Below are positions 1 through 7,347 of a stretch of 61,898 bases of DNA, piece by piece. The translations under genes were made by a program, and so were the position numbers. Origin of the DNA: Rhodocyclaceae bacterium (GTDB lineage Bacteria; Pseudomonadota; Gammaproteobacteria; Burkholderiales; Rhodocyclaceae); the NCBI GenBank assembly GCA_023230455.1, contig JALNXH010000020.1:1-61898 (forward strand), read 5' to 3'. The notes below the pieces were generated by a model that made no database searches, was not told the origin of the DNA, and saw only the letters and a list, made by a program, of their open reading frames with translations. Positions within the stretch are counted from its first letter, which is position 1. Each line of letters starts with the position of its first letter.

Positions 1-1
1 C

Positions 2-286
2 AGCGTCGAGGCCGGCGAGGACGTGCTCGACCGCGCCCGCGCCGAGCCCAGCGAACTGGAAGCCGCCAACTTCGAGCTGCGCGAGAAGATCGGCGCCCTG
101 ATCACCGCCCTCTATTCCGGCACCGAGACCGGCAAGCTGAAACACATCAGCGGCATCGTCACCGCCCATGCCAAGGAACAATTGCTGCGCGAACGCTCCT
201 GGCTCATCGGCCAGGGCTGGGAGGCCGACCCGAAGTCCATCCCCGCCATCGAAACACTCATCGGCGAGGGCCCGGGCGCACGGTAA
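2..286 (+). CDS. C-terminal part of an unrecognised small protein (5' end outside window)
   Basis: An open frame runs in from the left edge and ends with TAA at 284-286, leaving 95 codons. The visible part is helical and charged. Its end, with R-S-W-L-x3-G-W followed by S-I-P-A-I-E-T-L, resembles the end of the protein at 389-928 (R-V-W-F then G-L-P-S-I-E-A-M-L). The two may therefore be distant paralogs. The gene converges on that one and shares a bidirectional terminator with it. I do not recognise the family. By analogy with the neighbour it might also be partnered with a phosphotransferase-type gene lying to the left, which cannot be seen here. Confidence 0.6.
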   Translation, partial: SVEAGEDVLDRARAEPSELEAANFELREKIGALITALYSGTETGKLKHISGIVTAHAKEQLLRERSWLIGQGWEADPKSIPAIETLIGEGPGAR

Positions 287-314
287 GGGTTAGCCGCACG
301 ATCATTCGACGAGC

Positions 315-358
315 CAAAGCAAACGGCCTGCGCATTACTGCGCAGGCCGTTTGCTTTG
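315..358. terminator. Bidirectional 20-bp hairpin terminator
   Basis: Bases 315-334 and 339-358 are perfect inverted copies (20 bp) around a 4-base TTAC loop. The outer ends are A-rich on the left and T-rich on the right, as expected for a hairpin serving two convergent genes (ending at 286 and 389). Confidence 0.8.
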
Positions 359-388
359 ATAACCATCGTCGGCGACGAACAGCCGCGC

Positions 389-928
389 CTAGCCGGCCCC
401 GGTCAGCATGGCTTCAATGCTCGGCAGTCCGGCGCGTTCCGGGTCCATGCCCGCATCGGCAAACCAAACGCGGTCGCGCCAGGCCTGCAATGCCGCATGG
501 TCGAGAATGGCCTTTGCGGAACCGGCATGGAAGGCGGCGCTGCTGTCGACTTCCGTCGCACGCACCAAGTGATCGATACCTGCGGCAAGCGCGACGCGAA
601 CCTCATTGATCCGCGCCTGGGTGGCAGGCACGGCCCCATCGGGCGCATGACTGTGCAGCAGCTCGCGCAACGCAGCAGCGGCGGCGGTCGTCCGCGGTCC
701 GCCCGAGGCTTCGTCGCACAGCCGCTTGGCGAGGCGGATCAGCTCGCCGAGGCACAGCGTGTCGTAGGCCAGGGCCTTGTCCCAGTGCCGCGCCAGCAGC
801 CCCAGATGGGCGATCATCAGCTGCCCCTGCTCCCGGGCCAGATCGTTGCCGGATTCGATGGCCGGCAGGATGACCTCGGTCATCGCCTTCATCATCGTCT
901 GGATGCGTAATTCGATGCTCGGCGTCAT
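389..928 (-). CDS. Unrecognised helical protein coupled to an APH-type phosphotransferase
   Basis: The protein has 179 residues, begins MTPSIELRIQ and is predicted to be almost entirely helical, with no signal peptide or membrane segment. Its ATG overlaps the stop of the upstream phosphotransferase gene (ATGA at 925-928), so the two are translationally coupled and probably work together. The C-terminus resembles the partial protein at 2-286. Phosphotransferase-fold proteins of this kind occur beside acyl-CoA dehydrogenase genes in lipid and steroid degraders, but nothing in this sequence shows a catalytic site. Function unknown. Confidence 0.75.
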   Translation of the reverse strand: MTPSIELRIQTMMKAMTEVILPAIESGNDLAREQGQLMIAHLGLLARHWDKALAYDTLCLGELIRLAKRLCDEASGGPRTTAAAAALRELLHSHAPDGAVPATQARINEVRVALAAGIDHLVRATEVDSSAAFHAGSAKAILDHAALQAWRDRVWFADAGMDPERAGLPSIEAMLTGAG

Positions 929-2112
929 GCGTGTTTCTCCCCTCCGAGGTAGCCGACAATATCGTTGAGAAAAATGTGACCCACCGAAGCCAGCCAGCTG
1001 AGCAGGATGTCCTGGTGGTTATTGCCTTCCTTCGCCACCCGCAGGCAACTGGCGAAGGTGTGCACCACCGACTTCCAGGCGTTGACCACTTCGTAATAAC
1101 GCAAGGTCTCGGGATCGATGGTGCGGCCCGAGAGTTCCTGATAGCGATCGAGGAATTCCTCGCGCGGAAAGAGGCCGCAGCACATGAACTGACCATTCTC
1201 ATTCACCAGGCCGAACAGCTTCTGCGTCACGTAGGCCACGTCCTCGTGGAAATCGCCGACGTGGGCCAGCTCCCAGTCGAGGACCGCCGTCATTTCGCCG
1301 CTGCGCTCGTCGAACATGAAATTGCCCATCCGGTAATCGGCATGGATGAAGCAGAGATCGTGGCACTCCGGCGCGTTCTCGCGCAGCCAGCGATGGATCA
1401 GGCTGACCAGCGGAATCGCTTCCGGCGCAGTTTGTTCCCAGATACGGACGTACCAGTTGGTCTGCCACAGGGCCGCCTGCTTCGGATAGGCCGACGGCGC
1501 CGTGAAGCTGGGCAAATGCGCAGAGCGCCAGTCGAAATTGTGGATGGCCACCAGGTTGTTCAGAAATTGCGGCGCGATGCCGGTGGCCGCCGATCCATAG
1601 TTGGTGCCAATGCCGGAGACGCCTTTGCCGCTGTGGTCGCTCGGCTTGGTCACGCCGCCGACGAAACTGGTGATGACCCCCGACTGGCCGAGGAATTCGC
1701 CCTCCTCGTCGAGATAGCGCACTTCGGGCGTCGGTACCGTGCCGCGCAAGGCGGTGATCGCCTCGGCCTCCCGCTGGCGGCTGGTCTCGACAATGCTTTC
1801 CAGCGGATCCATACGCAGCACCAGGCGCTCAGGCGTTTCGAGGCCATCACGATGCAGCGAAAAGCAGAACATCTCCTTCGATGCGCCGCCGGCCAGCCGC
1901 TTCATTTGCTCAATCCGCACGTTGCGATAGCCCTTGGCCGCGAACAAGCGCTCCAGGCCCTCGCCGACCTGCCGGTCGGTGCGCGCCGAATAGGGGCCCT
2001 GCGCGCGCCGACGTAAGGTGCGGGCGAGAATTTCCTTCACGCGCGGTTCGATGTCGTCCGGATCGGCAACCGACGCGCCATCGAATGCGGTTCCCACGGG
2101 GGATGCAGCCAT
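925..2112 (-). CDS. APH-fold phosphotransferase family protein
   Basis: The protein (395 residues) has the aminoglycoside phosphotransferase / choline kinase fold. The Brenner-type catalytic loop reads H-A-D-Y-R-M-G-N, and the metal-binding aspartate lies in L-D-W-E-L-A-H-V-G-D. Proteins of this group (related to the kinase half of ACAD10/11) are usually not resistance enzymes. Many sit in lipid, sterol or hydroxy-fatty-acid degradation clusters and may phosphorylate hydroxyacyl substrates, which is an inference here. It heads a two-gene unit with the helical protein at 389-928 (4-base overlap). The start at 2112 is preceded by AGGAG. Confidence 0.85.
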   Translation of the reverse strand: MAASPVGTAFDGASVADPDDIEPRVKEILARTLRRRAQGPYSARTDRQVGEGLERLFAAKGYRNVRIEQMKRLAGGASKEMFCFSLHRDGLETPERLVLRMDPLESIVETSRQREAEAITALRGTVPTPEVRYLDEEGEFLGQSGVITSFVGGVTKPSDHSGKGVSGIGTNYGSAATGIAPQFLNNLVAIHNFDWRSAHLPSFTAPSAYPKQAALWQTNWYVRIWEQTAPEAIPLVSLIHRWLRENAPECHDLCFIHADYRMGNFMFDERSGEMTAVLDWELAHVGDFHEDVAYVTQKLFGLVNENGQFMCCGLFPREEFLDRYQELSGRTIDPETLRYYEVVNAWKSVVHTFASCLRVAKEGNNHQDILLSWLASVGHIFLNDIVGYLGGEKHA

Positions 2113-2353
2113 TCACTCCTCCTGTCGTTTTTTATTGTTCCCGCTGCATGGCAGGCATGCCAGAGCAGGGCGACGCATGTTGTGGCATTTCCGCAGGTAC
2201 TGTCAAGATTGCATCCAGGGCGTGGCCGCGTCACCCCCTGCGACACGCCAAGCGGCAGGGCTGCCGACCGGCGCAGCAGCACAAAATCGGTTAGAGTCCG
2301 TATCGGGAGCGCAAGGCCGGACTGCTTGCTGGAGACTCTCCGCGGAGGCCGCA

Positions 2354-2533
2354 ATGATCGTACGACGCCGTACTTGGTGGTACCGCCTGGCGGGGCAGAC
2401 GTTTGCCCAGGCCATCTCGTTCGAACACCCCGTCACTGCATCGAAGGTCAGAGACGTATTGCGACGATCGGTCGGCCGCCCCCTGGATCTCTGGGGACGA
2501 AGCAACAGCGACCTCTGGTCTTTCCACAAGTAG
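2354..2533 (+). CDS. Small hypothetical protein (59 aa)
   Basis: A 59-codon frame starts at an ATG with a strong GGAGG six bases upstream and ends at TAG 2531-2533. It begins MIVRRRTWWYRL and has a middle V-T-A-S-K-V-R-D-V-L-R segment and a C-terminal D-L-W-G-R...D-L-W-S-F. The tryptophan-rich composition and the good ribosome binding site argue for a real gene. It is not membrane-bound and has no known motif. It lies alone between the phosphotransferase unit and the gene at 2696. Bases 2113-2353 and 2534-2695 on either side show nothing else I can support. Confidence 0.5.
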   Translation: MIVRRRTWWYRLAGQTFAQAISFEHPVTASKVRDVLRRSVGRPLDLWGRSNSDLWSFHK

Positions 2534-2695
2534 TGCTAGCCGACATCGGGCGCCATATCCGCGCCGGCCGGCAGCGGCGCAAAATCGGAGTCATGACGAT
2601 GGCGCAAAAATTCCTCGGCCGGCGATATCCATTCGCCGGTTTTCGTAACCGTTATACCGCTCCTTTCGGCGCGTGCCGGAATCAAAGGTGACCTC

Positions 2696-2902
2696 GTGGC
2701 AAAACCCAATTATCAATTCGAGAAACGTCAGCGAGATCTGGCGAAGAAAAGCAAACAGGAAGAGAAGCGGCGGCAGAAACTGGCCGACAAGGCCGGCGCC
2801 GAAGAGCTCGCCCCGGCGACGGGATCGCTCCCATCGGCAGCGCCGAATGCCAACCGTATCGCATCCGCGACGGCCGACAGCGACAGCCCATCCGAAAACT
2901 GA
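2696..2902 (+). CDS. Small basic conserved hypothetical protein
   Basis: The protein has 68 residues and begins MAKPNYQFEKRQRDLAKK. A lysine/arginine-rich N-terminal helix is followed by a disordered Ala/Ser-rich tail. Short proteins with this N-terminal pattern are common and conserved in Betaproteobacteria and have no assigned function. The GTG start at 2696 is chosen because AAAGGTG lies just upstream. It converges with actP. Confidence 0.75.
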   Translation: MAKPNYQFEKRQRDLAKKSKQEEKRRQKLADKAGAEELAPATGSLPSAAPNANRIASATADSDSPSEN

Positions 2903-2930
2903 CCCGCCCGACGGACACGGCCGGAACCCA

Positions 2931-2966
2931 CAAAAAAAAAGCGCAACCCCTTGCGGGATTGCGCTA
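2931..2966 (-). terminator. Rho-independent terminator of yjcH-actP
   Basis: Read on the minus strand, AGCGCAA and TTGCGCT arms close a GC-rich hairpin (about 2940-2966). A run of nine T follows (plus-strand A run 2932-2940). It lies 26 bases after the actP stop. Confidence 0.8.
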
Positions 2967-2991
2967 TGCCGTTGCCGGCCGTACGGGTGAA

Positions 2992-4704
2992 TCAGTGCGC
3001 CGCGGCCACCGATGCACCGATGCCGGTTTCAGAACGCACTTCCTGTGCGTCGTAGCCGGCGCGGTCGATGCGGCCGCGGGCGCTGCTGTCGAGCACCGAG
3101 AACAGCCAGATGCCGATGAAACCCGCCGCCATCGAGAACAGGGCCGGCGAAGTGTAGGGGAACGGCGCACTGCCCTTCGGGTTACCCATGACCTGCACCC
3201 AGATCGAATCCGACAGCACCGTCAGCACAACCGCGGTGAGCAGACCGAGAAAGCCGCCGATGAAGGCACCGCGGGTGGTGCAGCCGCGCCACAGGATCGA
3301 CAGCAACAACACCGGGAAGTTCGCCGAAGCAGCGATGGCGAAGGCCAGCGAAACCATGAAGGCGATGTTCTGCTTCTCGAAGACGATGCCGAGAATCACG
3401 GCAATGACCCCGAGCGCCACCGTCGTCATCTTGGAGACGCGCATTTCCGTTGCACTATCGACGTTGCCATGACGCCATACCGACGCATAGAGATCGTGCG
3501 ACACAGCCGACGCGCCGGAAAGCGTAAGCCCCGACACCACCGCCAGAATGGTGGCGAACGCGACCGCGGAGATGAAGCCGAGGAAGACATTGCCACCGAC
3601 CGCATTGGCGAGATGGATTGCCGCCATGTTGCCGCCGCCTTTCAGCGCACCCTTGGCGTCGAGGAACTCCGGATTGGTGCTGACCAGAACGATCGCGCCG
3701 AAGCCGATGATGAAGGTCAGGATGTAGAAGTAGCCGATCCAGGTAGTCGCCCAGAACACCGACTTGCGCGCTTCCTTGGCATCGGGCACGGTAAAGAAGC
3801 GCATCAGGATATGCGGCAGGCCGGCGGTACCGAACATCAGCGCCATGCCGAAGGAAATGGCGGAGATCGGATCCTTGACGAAGGTTCCCGGCGACATGAT
3901 GGAGAAGCCGATCTTGGCCGCCTCCTCCGTTTCCTTGCCCGCTGCCGCCGCCTTGGCCGTCTTGATCTCGACGGCCTTGGCGAACAGCGCTTCCGGACTG
4001 AAGCCGAACTGGGCGAGCACCATGAACACCATGAAGCTGGCACCGCAGAGCAGCAGCACCGCCTTGATGATCTGCACCCAGGTGGTGGCGGTCATGCCGC
4101 CGAACAGCACGTAGGTCATCATCAGCGCACCGACGATAACTACCGCCACCCAGTATTCGAGCCCAAACAGCAGCTTGATCAACTGGCCGGCGCCGACCAT
4201 CTGCGCGATCAGGTAAAACAATACGACGACCAGCGTGCCGGACGCCGCCAGGGTACGGATCGGCGTCTGCTGGAAGCGATACGCGGCGACGTCGGCGAAA
4301 GTGAACTTGCCAAGATTACGCAGCCGCTCGGCCATCAGGAACATGATGATCGGCCAGCCGACGAGAAAACCGATCGAGTAGATCAGGCCGTCATAGCCGT
4401 TGGCGAACACCGCCGCGGAGATGCCGAGGAAGGACGCCGCCGACATGTAGTCGCCGGCAATCGCCAGGCCGTTCTGGAAGCCGGTGATGCCGCCGCCGGC
4501 GGTGTAGAAATCGGCCGCGGTCTTGGTCTTCGCCGCAGCCCATTTGGTGATCCACAACGTAGCGCCGACGAACACCGCGAACATCGCGATAGCCGTCCAG
4601 TTGGTGGCCTGCTTTTCCGCCTGGCCCTCCAGAGCAGCTGCCAGTACGGGATTTGCCGCGACCCAGAGGGCCAGCGGCAGCAACATCTGCACAAGGCGAT
4701 TCAT
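2992..4704 (-). CDS. actP: Cation/acetate symporter ActP
   Basis: A 570-residue sodium:solute symporter of the acetate/glycolate permease type. It has an N-terminal signal-like segment (MNRLVQMLLPLALW...), about 13 membrane spans and the conserved early helix G-D-Y-M-S-A-A-S-F-L-G. It imports acetate and other short carboxylates with a cation. It is co-transcribed with yjcH: the upstream stop and this ATG share one base (TAATG at 4702-4706). The promoter before yjcH carries GTAAG repeats also found before the MHS transporter at 7348-9003, so the two-component system at 9152-11237 probably controls it. Confidence 0.93.
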   Translation of the reverse strand: MNRLVQMLLPLALWVAANPVLAAALEGQAEKQATNWTAIAMFAVFVGATLWITKWAAAKTKTAADFYTAGGGITGFQNGLAIAGDYMSAASFLGISAAVFANGYDGLIYSIGFLVGWPIIMFLMAERLRNLGKFTFADVAAYRFQQTPIRTLAASGTLVVVLFYLIAQMVGAGQLIKLLFGLEYWVAVVIVGALMMTYVLFGGMTATTWVQIIKAVLLLCGASFMVFMVLAQFGFSPEALFAKAVEIKTAKAAAAGKETEEAAKIGFSIMSPGTFVKDPISAISFGMALMFGTAGLPHILMRFFTVPDAKEARKSVFWATTWIGYFYILTFIIGFGAIVLVSTNPEFLDAKGALKGGGNMAAIHLANAVGGNVFLGFISAVAFATILAVVSGLTLSGASAVSHDLYASVWRHGNVDSATEMRVSKMTTVALGVIAVILGIVFEKQNIAFMVSLAFAIAASANFPVLLLSILWRGCTTRGAFIGGFLGLLTAVVLTVLSDSIWVQVMGNPKGSAPFPYTSPALFSMAAGFIGIWLFSVLDSSARGRIDRAGYDAQEVRSETGIGASVAAAH

Positions 4705-5009
4705 TATTTGAACTCCTTCTGGATACGGGCGGTCAGCTCGTCAAATTCGGTGTTGGCGCGACGGACGTAATAGCCGGTGATGAGGACGGTAAACACGATC
4801 AGGCCGACGCCGACCGGAATGCCGAGTGTGGTCACGCCCTCGCCGATGCGGATGCCGAACAGCTCCTTGTTGAAGGCAATCACCGCGATGTAGCCGTAAT
4901 AGGCAAGCAGCATGATGATGGTCAGCGTCCAACCAAAACTGGTGCGTTTCGCCTTCAACGCCCGGTAGGTCGGATTCGCCTCGATACGGGCGACGATATC
5001 TTCTTTCAT
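4704..5009 (-). CDS. yjcH: DUF485 inner-membrane protein, ActP partner
   Basis: 101 residues with two membrane helices (around 25-50 and 60-90), matching the DUF485 / YjcH family that nearly always precedes actP. Its role is probably assembly or modulation of the acetate permease. The ATG has GGAGGAG upstream. The stop overlaps the actP start by one base. Confidence 0.9.
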   Translation of the reverse strand: MKEDIVARIEANPTYRALKAKRTSFGWTLTIIMLLAYYGYIAVIAFNKELFGIRIGEGVTTLGIPVGVGLIVFTVLITGYYVRRANTEFDELTARIQKEFK

Positions 5010-5067
5010 TTTGTGCTCCTCCGTTTTGGTCGTTACGTTTCAACAGCGAACTCCGGCTGTTTGGCGC

Positions 5068-5121
5068 ATCTTAGGGAGCGAGCTTGACGTGCGACTTACG
5101 GGCGTCTTGCGGGTTTCTTAC
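5068..5121 (-). promoter_or_regulatory. yjcH-actP promoter with tandem 11-base GTAAG repeats
   Basis: On the minus strand GTAAG (5121-5117), GCAAG (5110-5106), GTAAG (5099-5095) and GTCAAG (5088-5083) follow each other at about 11-base steps, one helical turn. A TAAGAT -10 candidate lies at 5073-5068. The same repeat is found before the transporter at 7348-9003 and beside the two-component genes. This suggests binding sites for the OmpR-type regulator at 10563-11237. The first repeat overlaps the stop codon of the kinase gene. Confidence 0.6.
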
Positions 5122-6527
5122 GCCGCCGCGACAGGGCGCACCAGCATTACGGTGCACGGCGCTTGTAGGGCGACACGTGCAGCTACCGCCGCCGCCACAG
5201 GCTTGTAGGAGATACCGAGCTTGGGATTGCCCTCAATCGGCGGGGCGCCGATGACGATCTGGCGCACCGGATTGTTCGTCGCGTAGTCGAGCAGGGCCTG
5301 CGCCGCGTCGTGTGCCTCCAGCACATGGAAAGTCAGCCGCTGCTCCGGCAATTGCAGCGCTTCCGCCCACGCCCGCAACTCGACCAGATGGCGGACATGC
5401 AGGTTGCCGCCGCTCTCCGGGCCACTGCTGCCGAGCAGTGGCTGCGGCGGAATGACGGTGGCGACGGCGATGCGCGCTTCGCTGTGCATCGCCGTCAGAT
5501 CGCGCACAGCCGCCTGCAATGCGGCCTGACGGGAGGCATCGCGATGCTGCGTAGCCACCGCGACCAACACGATCGGCAGCGCCGATGCCTGCGTTGTCGC
5601 AGGAGCGGCCGGTTCGAATCCGGCGGCCCACAGCCAACGCCGCAGACGTACCGCCCAACCCGGATTGCGCGTGCGCCGGCCGCGCACGCCAATCACCACC
5701 GACGCCGGCTGACGCAGCCACGCTGCCACCTCGCTTGCCGTCGGACGCCGTGCGGCATCGACTTCGAGACAATGCAGGATCACTTCCTGCACCCATTGCG
5801 GAAGCTCCGGGCGTAATGCGCGCGGTGCGCGCGGATAACGGTAGAGGCGCTGGCGCAGGCCGTGGACAGAGGTCGGCGCACCGAACGGAAGCACGCCGGT
5901 GGCCAGCTGATACATCACCACGCCGAGAGCGAAGATGTCGCTGCGCGGATCGCTGCGCAGTCCCAGCACCTGCTCCGGTGCAATGTAGGGCGCCGAGCCG
6001 ATCGGCTTGCGAAATTCCTCGGCCAGCAGATCCGGGAAATGCCGGTGATGCGAGAGGCCCAGATCGATCAGCACCGCCTCGCCGCTGGCACGGAACATGA
6101 CGTTGGAGGGTTTGATATCCAGATGGGCGAGCTGCTGCCGGTGCACATCATCGATGGCATCGGCCACCGGCGCCAGTAGTCGCACCAGTTCGTCAGCGTC
6201 GAGCGGCGCACGTCCGACCGCCGCGGCCAGACTTTCGCCGTCGATGAACTCCATCACCAGATAGGGCCTTCGCTGTAGATCGCCGACCGCCTCCAGACGC
6301 GGCACATGGCGGCCCTGTAGGGCGCCGAGCATCATCTGCTCGACCTCGTAGCTGACCACCGAGACCGGGTCGTCGCCCTGAGCCAATCGCGGCACCTTCA
6401 TCGCCAGCGGTAATTCCGCACCTGCGCGCTCGACCCGGTAGAGCGTGGCCATGCCACCGTTGTGCAGCAGCGAGACGACGCGATAGCCGTCGATTTCGTC
6501 GCCTGGATCGAGTTTAGACGAAGTCAT
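5118..6527 (-). CDS. Serine/threonine protein kinase with C-terminal universal stress domain
   Basis: 469 residues. The N-terminal Hanks-type kinase has a glycine-rich loop (H-N-G-G-M-A-T-L), ATP lysine K44, catalytic loop H-L-D-I-K-P-S-N (D137, N142), D-L-G in place of DFG (D155), and an A-P-E activation-segment end. From about residue 320 a universal-stress-protein-like domain follows, ending in T-V-M-L-V-R-P. There is no membrane segment, so it is probably cytosolic. The start at 6527 fits the kinase fold and overlaps the stop of the phosphoesterase gene (ATGA), whereas the open frame extending upstream is only its shadow. Confidence 0.88.
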   Translation of the reverse strand: MTSSKLDPGDEIDGYRVVSLLHNGGMATLYRVERAGAELPLAMKVPRLAQGDDPVSVVSYEVEQMMLGALQGRHVPRLEAVGDLQRRPYLVMEFIDGESLAAAVGRAPLDADELVRLLAPVADAIDDVHRQQLAHLDIKPSNVMFRASGEAVLIDLGLSHHRHFPDLLAEEFRKPIGSAPYIAPEQVLGLRSDPRSDIFALGVVMYQLATGVLPFGAPTSVHGLRQRLYRYPRAPRALRPELPQWVQEVILHCLEVDAARRPTASEVAAWLRQPASVVIGVRGRRTRNPGWAVRLRRWLWAAGFEPAAPATTQASALPIVLVAVATQHRDASRQAALQAAVRDLTAMHSEARIAVATVIPPQPLLGSSGPESGGNLHVRHLVELRAWAEALQLPEQRLTFHVLEAHDAAQALLDYATNNPVRQIVIGAPPIEGNPKLGISYKPVAAAVAARVALQAPCTVMLVRPVAAA

Positions 6528-7270
6528 CGGCCGCTCTCCAGCCGCCGGGCGAACTCCTCGGGCAGGCCGGCACGCCGCACCTTGCCCGCCGCCGTTGCCT
6601 GGTCGTAATCGATGCGATGGAACGTGAGCAGTGCACGGTCGATATCGAACAGCGCATAGCGTGCCCTCGGGTCGCCGTCGCGCGGCTGCCCGCAAGAGCC
6701 GACGATGCTCAGCCAGCGCCGGTGCCGCGCTACCGGTATCGAAATCCCGGCGACGGGCAGGAAAGGCTGCGGACGCCGGTCGGCACCCATGTAGTAGAGC
6801 AGCGGATCGTGCACATGTCCGCAAAAAACGTACGGCGATTCCGCCGCATCGAGACTGGCGGCGGCAGCGCGCGTATCCATCACATAGACCCAACGCTCCG
6901 GCGCCGCGGCGCTGGCATGCACCAGGCAGACGGAGCCCTCGCGCAAAACCAGCGGTAGCGAACGCAGAAAGTCCGCCTGGTGCGGCGCAAGCTGGCGCTG
7001 CGTCCAGCGAATGGCCGCGGCGGCAGCCTCGTTCATGCGCTCGGACACATCGCCGGCAGCCGCCGCATCGTGATTGCCCTGCACCGCCACCGCCGCGCCG
7101 GCTTCGACCAACTGCATCGCCCGGGCAACGACAGCAACCGGATCGGCGTTGTAGCCGACCAGATCGCCGAGCAACGCGAAGCGTTGTGCGCCCCGGTCGC
7201 GCGCATGCGCCAGACAGGCATCGAAGGCCTCGATATTGCTATGGATGTCGGCAATCAGCGCAAGCTTCAA
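6524..7270 (-). CDS. Calcineurin-like metallophosphoesterase
   Basis: 248 residues with all metal-binding motifs of the family in order: D-I-H near the N-terminus, G-D-L-V-G-Y, G-N-H-D and C-G-H-V-H-D-P. The short form and the N-terminal A-D-I-H-S-N resemble YfcE/PrpE-like phosphodiesterases and phosphoprotein phosphatases. It is translationally coupled to the kinase at 5118-6527. A kinase and phosphatase pair acting on shared substrates is therefore a reasonable inference, though small-molecule substrates are equally possible. Confidence 0.85.
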   Translation of the reverse strand: MKLALIADIHSNIEAFDACLAHARDRGAQRFALLGDLVGYNADPVAVVARAMQLVEAGAAVAVQGNHDAAAAGDVSERMNEAAAAAIRWTQRQLAPHQADFLRSLPLVLREGSVCLVHASAAAPERWVYVMDTRAAAASLDAAESPYVFCGHVHDPLLYYMGADRRPQPFLPVAGISIPVARHRRWLSIVGSCGQPRDGDPRARYALFDIDRALLTFHRIDYDQATAAGKVRRAGLPEEFARRLESGR

Positions 7271-7297
7271 AACGAACTCCGGCGGGCGAAACTAAAA

Positions 7298-7322
7298 GCC
7301 CCCTGCCGACAGCGCAGGGGGC
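7298..7322 (-). terminator. Terminator after the MHS transporter
   Basis: The 9-bp stem 7298-7306 / 7314-7322 (GCCCCCTGC with its inverse) has a 7-base loop. On the minus strand it is followed by TTTTAG, 26 bases after the transporter stop. Confidence 0.75.
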
Positions 7323-7347
7323 CGTAGCAAACATTGTCGGGCAAAGC

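Noticed and set aside
925..2112. Antibiotic (aminoglycoside) resistance gene
   Set aside because: The APH fold is shared with many metabolic kinases, and the family and neighbourhood do not suggest drug resistance.
2959..4770. Long plus-strand open frame (about 600 codons) opposite actP
   Set aside because: It is rich in Arg, His, Asp and Gly from the reverse complement of a high-GC gene, has no domain or ribosome site, and actP on the other strand is unmistakable.
6528..6893. N-terminal extension of the kinase frame
   Set aside because: It lies wholly inside the phosphoesterase gene in another frame. The ATG at 6527 starts exactly at the kinase domain and gives an ATGA overlap.
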